Below, in pieces: positions 34,573 through 44,033 of a stretch of DNA of 64,000 bases. Position 1 is the stretch's first letter. Each line of letters begins with the position of its first letter. Source of the stretch: an uncultured Thalassolituus sp. (lineage in GTDB: Bacteria > Pseudomonadota > Gammaproteobacteria > Pseudomonadales > Oceanobacteraceae); contig CAJXUK010000001.1 of NCBI GenBank assembly GCA_913061435.1, positions 186,001-250,000 on the forward strand, given 5' to 3'. The position numbers were made by a program, and so were the translations under genes. The notes beneath the pieces are model-generated. The model saw only the letters and a program-made list of their open reading frames with translations. It did not search any database and was not told the origin of the DNA.

Positions 34573-37353
34573 ATGTTTGAAGTTGGTCAGCGTTGGATCA
34601 GTGACACGGAATCTGATTTAGGCCTAGGGATGGTTCAAGAAGTTGATTTTCGCCAGGTGGCGATTTTATTCCCTGTGGCTGATGAGGTTCGCCGCTATTC
34701 AAAAGATCAATCTCCATTAACCCGTATAAAGTTTAATATTGATGATACGGTTTTATTAGAAGATGGTTCTAAACTCACCATCACCGAAACGCAAGAAATG
34801 AATGGCATCTTGTTTTATGGTGATGCCGACAGAATAGTACCCGAAACACAACTAAGCGGACACATTCAGTTAAGCCAAGCCTCTGAGCGTTTGTTAGCTG
34901 GCCAAGTTGATAATGGCAAAGCTTACGATCTACGTTTACGCGCCCTGCAAATGAAAAGTAAATTGCAAGAGCGTAAGTATTACGGTCTGGTTGGCAGTCG
35001 TACCACCCTATTACCCCACCAATTATTTATTGCAAATGAAGTATCACGCCGTGAAGCTCCGCGAGTCTTATTAGCAGATGAAGTCGGCTTGGGTAAAACC
35101 ATTGAAGCTGGCATGATTATGCATAGCTTACTGCTTAGTGAACGTATAGAGCGTGTGTTGGTATTACTGCCAGAAGCGTTGACTCATCAGTGGTTGGTTG
35201 AAATGGTACGCCGTTTCAATCTACGCTTCAGTGTGCTTGATGAAGGTCGCTGCTTGGCATTAGAAGATCAAGAAGATGGTGGCAATCCCTATTTACAACA
35301 ACAATTGGTATTAGCTCCTTTAAATTCGATTGCTCATGACCCAAAACGACGCGAGCAAGTTTTATCTGCTGGTTGGGATATGGTTGTGGTTGATGAGGCG
35401 CACCACTTAGGTTGGTCTCCTCAATCACATGATGAGAGCTATGGTTTAGTCGAATCCCTTGCTCACCAATGCCCGGGCCTATTATTGTTGACCGCAACCC
35501 CTGAACAATTAGGCATGGAAGGTCATTTTGCACGTTTACGTCTGCTAGACCCAGAGCGCTTTCATAACCTTGAAGAGTTTATTCAAGAGCAGTCAAAATT
35601 TCAGCCGGTCGTTACCGCCGCGCAATCATTGTTGTCGGGTGAGGTACTAACTGCAGAACAACAGTCCGCCCTTCAAGAACTTCTCAATCAAGACATCCCT
35701 GCCTTACCCGATTCCGAGCAAGCTCAAACTTGGATCAAGCAGTTGATTGACCAGCATGGTACTGGACGCGTATTGTTCCGTAATACTCGAAATTCGATGA
35801 AAGGTTTCCCCAATCGCGAAGTGATTGCACAGCCTTTCACATTGCCAACTGCTTATCAGCAATCAACCGGCGTTGACGGCCTATATCCAGAGCGTGATAT
35901 TACAGATTGGCAAGATGTCGATCCACGTATTGATTGGATAAACGAACTGATTAAAGCGAATAAAGGCGAAAAGTTTTTGTTGATTACCCATCAGCAAAAA
36001 ACTGTTTTACAAATTGAACGTGCGTTGTGGGAAAAATACGGCACCCAGTGCGCCGTCTTCCATGAAGACATGGATATTATTGAGCGAGATCGTGCTGCCG
36101 CCTATTTTGCCGAACAAGAAGGTGGCGCTCAGATTCTGCTGTGCAGTGAAATTGGCAGTGAGGGCCGTAATTTCCAGTTTGCGCGCCATCTTATTTTGTT
36201 CGATTTACCCGATAACTGCGATTTAATCGAGCAACGTATTGGTCGTCTTGATCGCATTGGTCAAAAATTTGATATTCAACTACACATTCCATACTTTGAA
36301 AACCATACATCTGAGCGTCTGTTTGAGCTGCTAAATGTAGGCGTTGATGTATTTAGCCACCCTAACCCGCTGGCACAGTCATTGCTGAATCATCATCACA
36401 CTGATATGTTGGCCGCCCTTGAGAGTAACGGCTTAACTCAGCTGCATAGCTTAATTGACACTCTAATTCCTGAGCGCGAAAAGCAACAGCAAGCACTGGA
36501 ACAAGGCCGAGATCGGTTACTAGAATTACAATCTTGTGACCCTGAAAAGTCCAAAGCGTTGCTAAAAGAAATTTTAGCTGACGATATGCTTGATCAGGCA
36601 ATTTTGCCTAACTTTTTAGAACAAGTGTGCGATGTTTACGGCATTATTCAGCAAGATCACAGTAATCACTGTTTTATTTTACGCCCTGGCGATCACATGC
36701 TCACCAGCTATTTCCCGCACTTACCGGAAGACGGCCTAACTTACACGTGTCGTCGTGATGTGGCAGTAGCGAGAGACGACGTGCAATTCTTTACATGGGA
36801 GCACCCTTTAATTGTAGGTGCTCTGGATTTGATTTTGTCGGAAGAGCACGGTAATTCAAATGTTGCCTACGTTGAAAATCATCAGTTTTCTACCGGTGAT
36901 TTTTACTTTCAAGCGCAATACACCTTAGATTGCCAAGCACCTAAATCTCTACAGATTCAGCGCTATTTGCCAGCAGAAGGTTTGCACATCGCCGTAGACC
37001 CAGCGGGTAATATTGAATTTGCAGAACCAGATTATTTAGATTTCCCAGAAGATCTAAAACGTTCAACTGCCTCTGGCTTAGTCAAACGGGTTGAGTCAGG
37101 GATCAAAAAATCTTTAAAACTGGCTAAAGAAGCTGCGGAGCAGCAGCTACCAAAGCAGCTAGCCGTGGGTGAAAAACGCATGTCAGCGGAACTGAATGCG
37201 GAGATCAGTCGCTTGCAAGAATTGCAGAAAACTAATCGAAATATTCGAGACAGTGAAATCGAGCTTTTAAAAGAAAAGAAAGAAGCTCTTCAACAAGCAA
37301 TTAGCCAAGCAAATTACAAAATGGATAATATTCGTATCGTTTTTTGTGGGTAA
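34573..37353 (+). CDS. rapA: RNA polymerase-associated ATPase RapA (HepA)
   Basis: SWI/SNF-type ATPase that binds RNA polymerase and promotes its recycling. 926 residues, slightly shorter than the 968 of E. coli. Order: N-terminal Tudor-like region (GQRWISDTESDLGLGMV), Walker A ADEVGLGKT (about residues 168-176), DEAH box (about 273), TATPEQLG, then the second helicase lobe with SEIGSEGRNFQFA and QRIGRLDRIGQ, and a C-terminal RapA-specific region ending in a Lys-rich coiled coil. GGAG lies upstream of the ATG at a good distance. Monocistronic; convergent with gor. Confidence 0.96.
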   Translation: MFEVGQRWISDTESDLGLGMVQEVDFRQVAILFPVADEVRRYSKDQSPLTRIKFNIDDTVLLEDGSKLTITETQEMNGILFYGDADRIVPETQLSGHIQLSQASERLLAGQVDNGKAYDLRLRALQMKSKLQERKYYGLVGSRTTLLPHQLFIANEVSRREAPRVLLADEVGLGKTIEAGMIMHSLLLSERIERVLVLLPEALTHQWLVEMVRRFNLRFSVLDEGRCLALEDQEDGGNPYLQQQLVLAPLNSIAHDPKRREQVLSAGWDMVVVDEAHHLGWSPQSHDESYGLVESLAHQCPGLLLLTATPEQLGMEGHFARLRLLDPERFHNLEEFIQEQSKFQPVVTAAQSLLSGEVLTAEQQSALQELLNQDIPALPDSEQAQTWIKQLIDQHGTGRVLFRNTRNSMKGFPNREVIAQPFTLPTAYQQSTGVDGLYPERDITDWQDVDPRIDWINELIKANKGEKFLLITHQQKTVLQIERALWEKYGTQCAVFHEDMDIIERDRAAAYFAEQEGGAQILLCSEIGSEGRNFQFARHLILFDLPDNCDLIEQRIGRLDRIGQKFDIQLHIPYFENHTSERLFELLNVGVDVFSHPNPLAQSLLNHHHTDMLAALESNGLTQLHSLIDTLIPEREKQQQALEQGRDRLLELQSCDPEKSKALLKEILADDMLDQAILPNFLEQVCDVYGIIQQDHSNHCFILRPGDHMLTSYFPHLPEDGLTYTCRRDVAVARDDVQFFTWEHPLIVGALDLILSEEHGNSNVAYVENHQFSTGDFYFQAQYTLDCQAPKSLQIQRYLPAEGLHIAVDPAGNIEFAEPDYLDFPEDLKRSTASGLVKRVESGIKKSLKLAKEAAEQQLPKQLAVGEKRMSAELNAEISRLQELQKTNRNIRDSEIELLKEKKEALQQAISQANYKMDNIRIVFCG

Positions 37354-37385
37354 ACTCTAGCCAAGGAGGGCTAAAGAAAGTGATC

Positions 37386-37415
37386 ATGGGGCGTTCGGTA
37401 TTTTGAGCGCCCCAT
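37386..37415. terminator. Hairpin between convergent rapA and gor
   Basis: 8-bp GC-rich stem ATGGGGCG / CGCCCCAT with a 14-base loop, followed on the + strand by TATAAGTTTT. Probable shared transcript-end structure. Confidence 0.5.
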
Positions 37416-37432
37416 TATAAGTTTTATCTATA

Positions 37433-38848
37433 TTAGGCTCTTGGCGAGCGCATGGTGACAAACTCTTCTGCTGAAGTTGGATGAATTCCAATCGTCGCAT
37501 CAAAATCTGCTTTGGTTGCACCCGCCACAATTGCTACTGCAAAACCTTGAACCGTTTCACCTGCATCATGCCCTACCATGTGTAAACCCAATACCTTGTT
37601 GTCGGCTTTATTAACAATAAGTTTCATTAACGTGCGCTCGTTCATCCCAGATATAGTGTGTTTGAGTGGTTTGAAGTTAGAAGCGTATACATCAACCTCT
37701 AAACCCTGCTGTTTGCACTCATTTTCAGTTAAGCCAACGGTTCCAATATTCGGCTGGCAAAATACGGCTGTTGGAATATTGCGATAGTTCATGGGCACAG
37801 TATCGCCATGGTATTGCTGTGCCAGGAATTTCATTCCTTGAGCTAAGGCGACAGGAGTAAGTTGTGGTGTACCTATAACATCCCCCAGTGCATAAATTGA
37901 AGGCACACTGGTTTGGAAAAAATCATCAACCTTAATGGTCGTGTCTTTATTCAGTTCAATACCTAGATTTTCTAAATTTAAACCGTCTGTCATTGGACGG
38001 CGACCTGTGGCGTAAAGTACTAGGTCGAAGACTTGTTGTTCATCATTTTTGTAGGTGACCAACAAGCTGCCATCGTCTTGTTTATCAATGCGAGCAACTT
38101 CAGTTTCTGGGCGAATATTAACGCCTTTATCCATCATTTGCTCTTGAACAAACTGACGAATATCGTCATCAAAACCTCTTAAGACTAGGTCTTTACGAAC
38201 AGCTAGCGTTGTTTCAACACCTAGGCCATTAAAGATTCCTGCAAACTCAACCGCTATGTATCCTGCACCAACTACTAACGCACGTTTTGGAAAATCTTCA
38301 TCGCTTAGATCAAACACTTCGTTTGAGGTAATTGCGTGCTCTGCGCCAGGCACATTAGGAATAAATGGCCAACTACCGGTGGCGATTAGAATTTTTTCAC
38401 CACGAATATCAAGATGATCTGTATCTTGCGCTGGCTCACTGAGCTTAACGCGAACGGTGTTAGCATCCAGCAAGCTACCGGTGCCATTAAAAATAGTTGC
38501 TCCCGGGCCTGTTAACAGATTTGAGTAAATGCCATTTAAACGAGAAATTTCATTACTTTTATTATCTCGCAACGTTGGCCAATCAAAGCTGTTAATTTCA
38601 CCATTAATGCCAAAGCCTTTTGCTTCTTCCATTTTTTCACGGTACTCGGAGGCATAAACAAACATTTTTTTGGGTACACAGCCGACGTTGACACAGGTAC
38701 CACCTAAGTAACGGTTTTCAATAATGGCGACTTTTTTACCCTGAGCTGCAGCCATGCGGGCAGAGCGTACTCCACCAGAGCCAGCACCAATTACAATAAG
38801 ATCAAACTGTTCAGGTTGCGCTGCATTTGTCTTTATATCTGTTGTCAA
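37433..38848 (-). CDS. gor: Glutathione-disulfide reductase
   Basis: FAD/NADPH flavoenzyme keeping glutathione reduced. Redox-active disulphide GGTCVNVGCVPKK, FAD motif VIGAGSGGVRSAR, NADPH motif VVGAGYIAVEFAG followed by the arginine needed for NADPH (LAVRKDLVLRGFD), and the C-terminal catalytic HPTSAEEF. The start proposed is TTG at 38848, with GGAG 7 bases upstream; an in-frame ATG at 38893 would add 15 hydrophobic residues without family support. The product is 471 residues. Monocistronic. Confidence 0.92.
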   Translation of the reverse strand: MTTDIKTNAAQPEQFDLIVIGAGSGGVRSARMAAAQGKKVAIIENRYLGGTCVNVGCVPKKMFVYASEYREKMEEAKGFGINGEINSFDWPTLRDNKSNEISRLNGIYSNLLTGPGATIFNGTGSLLDANTVRVKLSEPAQDTDHLDIRGEKILIATGSWPFIPNVPGAEHAITSNEVFDLSDEDFPKRALVVGAGYIAVEFAGIFNGLGVETTLAVRKDLVLRGFDDDIRQFVQEQMMDKGVNIRPETEVARIDKQDDGSLLVTYKNDEQQVFDLVLYATGRRPMTDGLNLENLGIELNKDTTIKVDDFFQTSVPSIYALGDVIGTPQLTPVALAQGMKFLAQQYHGDTVPMNYRNIPTAVFCQPNIGTVGLTENECKQQGLEVDVYASNFKPLKHTISGMNERTLMKLIVNKADNKVLGLHMVGHDAGETVQGFAVAIVAGATKADFDATIGIHPTSAEEFVTMRSPRA

Positions 38849-38966
38849 AATACTTCTCCGTAATCCATTGAAAAGGATTAATAAATTATTCATGCAGTTT
38901 AGAGTGTTTTAAGCACTCGGTTAAATAAAATTTGCTTATCGCCATGATGCTGAATAACTATTTAAC

Positions 38967-39515
38967 TTATTTAAACAAGGTTCCGCGCAAATCGACACGC
39001 CCTGGCTGATCGCCCCGCTCTACATTGATTTGTTTAATTTGAATACCGTTGGTCTGATTCAAAGCTTCAAGCCAACGCATTGCGTCATCAAATACAGCAT
39101 CCTCTAACCAAATTCTTAAACCATCACCGTCAGGTTCAAAGCGTTTTAAATTAATGTTTGAACGTTTAGCTTGCCCAGTAACAATGGCAAGAATAGGACC
39201 GTCACTTACTTTGCCGGCAGCTTGCCCTTGAAACTTATGTGCGTTCTCTGCTAACAGCTGGTAAGTAGCTAGACTTTTATTAAGCTTTGCTTGATACAGT
39301 GTTTGCTTCGCCATAAAAGGTTGTACAATTAGAATAATTAATAAAACAATCGTTATAAATACTGACACGGCCTTAATGATTTTTTGATCGCGATCATTTT
39401 GGCTTCCATACCAAGCATTAAAACTGGCCACCGGTGGCAGTTGCTTAAAGCGATTTACGCTGTCTTGAAATTGAGCACTGAGGTTTAAACCTTGAGCTTG
39501 ACTCAGTTTTTTCAT
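38967..39515 (-). CDS. gspM: Type II secretion protein GspM
   Basis: 182-residue bitopic inner-membrane protein: one helix at about residues 48-66 (VFITIVLLIILIVQPF), preceded by a cytoplasmic tail and followed by a periplasmic ferredoxin-like domain. GspM pairs with GspL in the inner-membrane platform. Its ATG overlaps the gspL stop (ATGA), so the two are translationally coupled. Last gene of the operon. Confidence 0.88.
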   Translation of the reverse strand: MKKLSQAQGLNLSAQFQDSVNRFKQLPPVASFNAWYGSQNDRDQKIIKAVSVFITIVLLIILIVQPFMAKQTLYQAKLNKSLATYQLLAENAHKFQGQAAGKVSDGPILAIVTGQAKRSNINLKRFEPDGDGLRIWLEDAVFDDAMRWLEALNQTNGIQIKQINVERGDQPGRVDLRGTLFK

Positions 39516-40717
39516 GCTGCAGCTCCTATTTTCAAGCGCCCTTTCACTCGGTTGTTGTCGTTACTTGCTTGAGCAATTTCTACGCTTAGTCCTTGCTGCT
39601 CTAATGCCGCTTTATAACCTTGTAGCTGAGCGAGTGTTTTAGCCGTAAGATCAATGATTAATTCATTTTGGCGATCATTAAAGCGAAAGCTTTGCCACTC
39701 AACTTGTTCGTTTAAACCATTTTTTTGGAGCGCAAGACTGGCTTGCGATAGCATGGTCATAACTCCCGCGCTGACAACAGTACTATCCCCTTTAATTTTG
39801 CCGCGAATTTGACGCTCTAAAAAGCGTAGGCGTTCGCCTGGGAAGAGCTGTTTATAGAGTGCGACTGTCTGACCTTGTACGTATTTTTGCTGCGCAATCA
39901 ACTGCTGGTTTTCGATGGTGATTTGAACAAACGAAAACGCCCCCCAGCAAGCTGCTAGAAGGGCAATAGGTTGCCACCATGCGCTGGGCTTATCTTGTTT
40001 TATTTCTGCAGGACGAAATTCAGCCGTTAGTAAATCAACACATTTATTATTAAGGGATTGTTCACGCAGTTGTTTAAAGTCACCTAGTTCAACATTTACT
40101 GATGAGAAAATACCAGCAAAGTTACTGTCTATCTGAGTTTTAAGTAAATTAGCAGTGTCTAAGTTGGTGTCAATTACTGTGATACCTGGGTACGAACTAG
40201 GTTGGAGATCGTTGCACAAACCTTCAAGATAAGCAGCTACAGCCGATTCATGGACTTTTGCCTCACCCAAGCCTTGAATATTCACAAACCAAAAATGACC
40301 ATGGTGAACCAAGCTGTTGTCGGGAATTAAGCTGGTTTCAGGAATGAGCTGGCGGGCAGTTAAATGGCGGTGATCGCAAGCTTCTAATAATCGTTTTAAT
40401 TGATCCGCTAAGCCGCAATATACGCGATGATTGAATTTGCCCACTTTCCCTGCTGTTACAAGATGATATTGGCTAATATCTTCTATTAAACTTTCTTCTA
40501 AGGCGAAAGGTAATGCTTTGGGCAGGTGACGGCCTTGCACTCCGGGGAGATTTAACCAGCGACAAACGTAGTTTTCACCCTGAAGAACAAAGCGTAATTG
40601 GGTTAGATCGCTTTGTTTTGCGGCCCAATCATCAAACCTTTCCTCGGCTGCTTGAGTTAAATCAGAAACAAACCATGTTTCTAGTTCAACGCTCCAGCGT
40701 ACAACAACTGTTTCCAT
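39512..40717 (-). CDS. gspL: Type II secretion protein GspL
   Basis: 401 residues: actin-like cytoplasmic domain (1 to about 245, with RFVLQGENYVCRWLNLPGVQGR and a DNSLVH segment), a membrane helix at about 250-268 (QPIALLAACWGAFSFV), and a periplasmic ferredoxin-like domain. It recruits the GspE ATPase to the membrane platform. Position between gspK and gspM is the standard order. Confidence 0.9.
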   Translation of the reverse strand: METVVVRWSVELETWFVSDLTQAAEERFDDWAAKQSDLTQLRFVLQGENYVCRWLNLPGVQGRHLPKALPFALEESLIEDISQYHLVTAGKVGKFNHRVYCGLADQLKRLLEACDHRHLTARQLIPETSLIPDNSLVHHGHFWFVNIQGLGEAKVHESAVAAYLEGLCNDLQPSSYPGITVIDTNLDTANLLKTQIDSNFAGIFSSVNVELGDFKQLREQSLNNKCVDLLTAEFRPAEIKQDKPSAWWQPIALLAACWGAFSFVQITIENQQLIAQQKYVQGQTVALYKQLFPGERLRFLERQIRGKIKGDSTVVSAGVMTMLSQASLALQKNGLNEQVEWQSFRFNDRQNELIIDLTAKTLAQLQGYKAALEQQGLSVEIAQASNDNNRVKGRLKIGAAA

Positions 40718-40735
40718 TATTTCAGCCTAAATTCA

Positions 40736-41761
40736 CTACTCGTTATTATTGTTTGCGCTTTCCGTATTTGCTTCAAAATCGATTTCTGTTCTTGCGTCTG
40801 TTCTTGAATAGTCTCGATAATAGGTGCGCATTTTACCCGTTTCAGCATTGCGGTAGATTAACATTTCTACCGTAGCAATTCGATCAGCGAGAGTGACTTT
40901 TGCAAAAACTTCAAAATATTGTGTATTTACGCTGAAATCCGCTTTATCCCATAGTTCTTTGGATGTTTCTGCATTTGTGTTTTGGTTGTTGTTATTATTG
41001 CTTTCTGTGAAGGTTTTAACCTCTTCAAGCCCCCAAAAATCATCGACACTGGCAAAACCCTTATCGCCGCGATTACCAATTACCGAATCCGCATCAGATA
41101 ATGACCACTGAGTTGTTAACGCGGCCATTACTTTATTGCTTGCTGTATTAACGTTGAGGGTTGCCGCAACTGGCAACGCAGTAATATATGGTGTTAATTT
41201 TTGATAGGTTAATGCATCCACACCTTCCGCTAAAAGCAACTCTGATGGGTGCTTAAATAAGGAGTAACTAGCGCGATACGCGGGCTCTGCGCTTAGGTAG
41301 TCATTATCAACCATACTTTCATCGTCAATAAACTGCTGTGTTCGCTCTGCAATCGTTTCATCTAGGCCCAACTCTGCAAGCAAATTTTTAAATCGTTGCG
41401 TTTGAGCACTGCGATTGCTGGCAGTTTTATGCAAGCTGTTGAGATTGAAACGTGCTTGTGCGTCTAAAATTTGAATTTCAGCTACGCCAGGTTGCAAAGG
41501 ATAGGTGCGTGGTGCGGCCCACTCTTCGAGTAAATGATCAACGGCTTTATCGGCCTCGTAATCAAGTTGTAAGCCCGAGCGAACCGCGTATTCAATACCT
41601 GCAGTATAAGCTCTTGCTTGCTGCAGAGCTTGTAAGTTAGCACTGCGTTGAATATCTAGACTTTGGCGATCAATCATAGCTGTCGCTAAGACGGCAACTA
41701 TGGCAAAAATTAACAGCACAGAAATAAGTGCTAAACCAGATTGAGATTTATTGGTCATCAT
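40736..41761 (-). CDS. gspK: Type II secretion minor pseudopilin GspK
   Basis: The tip pseudopilin of the secretion pseudopilus. Residues after the leader read GLALISVLLIFAIVAV, with no Glu at position 5, as is normal for GspK; the long soluble domain (about 300 residues) contains the NLNSLH and NVNTASNKVM blocks of the family. Tandem ATG codons at 41761 and 41758 overlap the gspJ stop by 11-14 bases, indicating coupling. An Asn-rich stretch (SNNNNNQNTN) near residue 270 and an acidic Asn tail are local features. Confidence 0.9.
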   Translation of the reverse strand: MMTNKSQSGLALISVLLIFAIVAVLATAMIDRQSLDIQRSANLQALQQARAYTAGIEYAVRSGLQLDYEADKAVDHLLEEWAAPRTYPLQPGVAEIQILDAQARFNLNSLHKTASNRSAQTQRFKNLLAELGLDETIAERTQQFIDDESMVDNDYLSAEPAYRASYSLFKHPSELLLAEGVDALTYQKLTPYITALPVAATLNVNTASNKVMAALTTQWSLSDADSVIGNRGDKGFASVDDFWGLEEVKTFTESNNNNNQNTNAETSKELWDKADFSVNTQYFEVFAKVTLADRIATVEMLIYRNAETGKMRTYYRDYSRTDARTEIDFEANTESANNNNE

Positions 41762-42503
41762 AAGCAAGCAACCATAAGCGTTCGATATCACCCAGTTTGG
41801 GTAAGGTTAACGTCCAACGCATGGCGATTGGAATTTCTTTGGCTTCACCCGTTTGTAGATTAGGCCATTGAGTGAACCAAGTTTGTTCAGCTGTGCTGTC
41901 GCCACTTGCATTATTAGGTAAGGTTTCAGCTAATAGTTCAATCTCTAGGGATTCAATCAAATCTAATACTATTTGAGTTTTTGCTTCGCTATCGCCTGCG
42001 CGGTCAAGTACTGGCCAAAAAAAACGCACCAAGCAAAAACCTTCTGGTTCTAATTGGCCCCAATCTGCTAGCCTCTGCTTAGCCTGTTCGCATTCCTCGT
42101 CATTGACATCATAAATTTGAAAAGCTACGCGCTGAATGATTGCCCGTGGGTTTTCAGCAATTGGGCTATTGCGCCACCCTAATCTTGTCCATTCAGCTAG
42201 GTAATCTGGCCCATCTAATACAATAGACGCAAGGGTATCGCCATATTGATCTCGCACACTGCGATTTATAATCTGTTCAACATCTCGGCTAATAAATTGG
42301 TTAAAACGTTGCAGAGTTGTTAACTGCTCAGAGCGAATATCGGTCACTTTTTTTGATTCAATGATATTACTGAGCAGGTTTGTAGAAGCAATACCAATGA
42401 GGGCGGTAATCGAAATGGCGATCATGACTTCAAGCAAGGTAAAGCCGCGCTGCTGATTATGGGTAAGGTTAAAAGGTCTTATAAAAAATGCAGAATTAGT
42501 CAT
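41748..42503 (-). CDS. gspJ: Type II secretion minor pseudopilin GspJ
   Basis: 251 residues with the prepilin peptidase motif QRGFTLLEVMIAISITALIG (cleavage before Phe, Glu at position 5), then a soluble beta domain with FWPVLDRA and MRWTLTLP. Starts TAATG-coupled to the gspI stop. Forms the pseudopilus tip with GspI and GspK. Confidence 0.92.
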   Translation of the reverse strand: MTNSAFFIRPFNLTHNQQRGFTLLEVMIAISITALIGIASTNLLSNIIESKKVTDIRSEQLTTLQRFNQFISRDVEQIINRSVRDQYGDTLASIVLDGPDYLAEWTRLGWRNSPIAENPRAIIQRVAFQIYDVNDEECEQAKQRLADWGQLEPEGFCLVRFFWPVLDRAGDSEAKTQIVLDLIESLEIELLAETLPNNASGDSTAEQTWFTQWPNLQTGEAKEIPIAMRWTLTLPKLGDIERLWLLAYDDQ

Positions 42504-42874
42504 TAATATTTGCCCATAAACCCAGTCAGGCTGACTAATGGTTGATCTTTATCACTCATTTTTGCCACTCTCACCTCAATGCGGCGAAAATTAGGTAGGG
42601 GTGTTTCTTCTACTAGCGTTGTGATGTGCCATTCACGGCTCGCCATTTCAGTATCGTCTTTAGTTTGTGTAGCCGCCGGAAAGCCGGCGAGTTTAATTTT
42701 ATTAAGACGATTTTCTGCAACAAAAGACGCTAAGGTCTTTTCTTCTAAGTACAGAACAGTATCGGCATTTTGACTCGCAGTGCGGCTAATTGCAGCAGCC
42801 ATAACAGCGAAAATTGACAGTGCAATCATCACTTCGATCAGTGTGAATCCTCTACTCATTTTATGTAAAATCAT
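42503..42874 (-). CDS. gspI: Type II secretion minor pseudopilin GspI
   Basis: 123 residues with MSRGFTLIEVMIALSIFAVM, the type IV prepilin motif (Glu5 present). Start ATG at 42874 overlaps the gspH stop (TGATG); an in-frame GTG one codon upstream is the alternative. The helix is followed by ASQNADTVLYLEEKTLASFVAENRLN, typical of GspI. Confidence 0.92.
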   Translation of the reverse strand: MILHKMSRGFTLIEVMIALSIFAVMAAAISRTASQNADTVLYLEEKTLASFVAENRLNKIKLAGFPAATQTKDDTEMASREWHITTLVEETPLPNFRRIEVRVAKMSDKDQPLVSLTGFMGKY

Positions 42875-43464
42875 CACAAATCATAATTCTCTGTGCGCAG
42901 TTGAAATCGACTAAAACCATCACCTTCAATAATGATACTAAAGCTTTCATCATGCTGATTTTGCAGGCTCATCTTAAAGGGTGTGTATTCATCGGAGGAT
43001 AAAAATAAGATGGCCGGTTTAACCTGATCATCGCTAATCAGCTCAGCAAAATCAATTTCTTTGTCTTCAAGTCTTAAGGATATAGACAGTGCTTCTGGCA
43101 AGTCTGTGGCACTTGCTAAACTGCCTTCATATTCAGACCAGGGGTTGTCTTTTAACTGACCAATTTCTTCGATTGTTTTGCCTTCAATCTGCTTAGGGCT
43201 TAAAACATTGATAAAGGTTAACAGTTGGGTCGATTGGCCATCCATGGCCAAGCCAAGGTCAATATTTTGAAATACCGCTTCATTTCTATAAGCATCAAGC
43301 TGGGCAATTATACGTAAGGCTTGCTGCTGCGCTTCTTGCTTTTGCTCGTTCCCACCAGAACTCAACGTTGCCATTCCTAGCATAAGTCCAATAATGGTTA
43401 GCACAACCATAACTTCGAGCAGAGTAAAACCTTTTTGGTTGTGCATTTTTGAGTTAAACAACAT
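42874..43464 (-). CDS. gspH: Type II secretion minor pseudopilin GspH
   Basis: 196 residues with the prepilin motif QKGFTLLEVMVVLTIIGLML and a soluble C-terminal domain ending in EGDGFSRFQL. Starts 6 bases after gspG; an internal ATG six codons in (43446) is also possible. GspH links the tip complex to the GspG body. Confidence 0.9.
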   Translation of the reverse strand: MLFNSKMHNQKGFTLLEVMVVLTIIGLMLGMATLSSGGNEQKQEAQQQALRIIAQLDAYRNEAVFQNIDLGLAMDGQSTQLLTFINVLSPKQIEGKTIEEIGQLKDNPWSEYEGSLASATDLPEALSISLRLEDKEIDFAELISDDQVKPAILFLSSDEYTPFKMSLQNQHDESFSIIIEGDGFSRFQLRTENYDL

Positions 43465-43470
43465 TGGCTG

Positions 43471-43932
43471 TTAATCGTTGCTGCTGATATCAGCCAGCTC
43501 TTCTTCGCCGCCTTCTTGGCCATCAGCACCTAGTGATAATATTTCATAAGAACCACTTTCATAAAAGTAAACAAACTCATTGCCCCAGGCATCTTGTGGT
43601 AATTTGCTGCCTTTTAAATACCCGCCAGATTTCCAGTTCTTTGGCTCTGGGCTACCACTAGGCTTAGCGATTAATGCTTCTAGCCCTTGATCTGTAGTTG
43701 GGTAGGTATAGTTATCTAGTTTATAAAGATCAAGTGCATTTTCGATCAGTTTAATTTGGCTTTTGGTGGTTTTAATACGTGCTTCGCCAGCATTACCAAT
43801 AACGTTGGACGCAACCAAGGCTAACATGCCACCAATAATAGCCAATACCACCATTACTTCGATTAATGTGAATCCTGATTGCTTAATTAACGGATTAGAA
43901 GTAGTTGTGTGTTTTCTTAACATGTTTTGCAT
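43471..43932 (-). CDS. gspG: Type II secretion major pseudopilin GspG
   Basis: 153 residues. The prepilin motif QSGFTLIEVMVVLAIIGGML is followed by the GspG signature: KSQIKLIENALDLYKLDN, YPTTDQGLEALI and a calcium-loop region near the C-terminus (QDAWGNEF, LSLGADGQEGGEEELADI). AGGA precedes the ATG. The pseudopilus is built mainly from this protein. The 100-base gap to gspF has no visible terminator. Confidence 0.95.
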   Translation of the reverse strand: MQNMLRKHTTTSNPLIKQSGFTLIEVMVVLAIIGGMLALVASNVIGNAGEARIKTTKSQIKLIENALDLYKLDNYTYPTTDQGLEALIAKPSGSPEPKNWKSGGYLKGSKLPQDAWGNEFVYFYESGSYEILSLGADGQEGGEEELADISSND

Positions 43933-44033
43933 AAAAAGTTCCTAGACTAGTATTTATTAATAAAGAGTGTTTTAAGAGGCGTTGGTTCAAATATTAATAC
44001 GCATATTCTGGCTATTGAATCATGGCCAAACCA

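Noticed and set aside
41680-41740. GspK without Glu at position 5 read as a defect
   Set aside because: Lack of Glu5 is a defining feature of GspK, not a loss.
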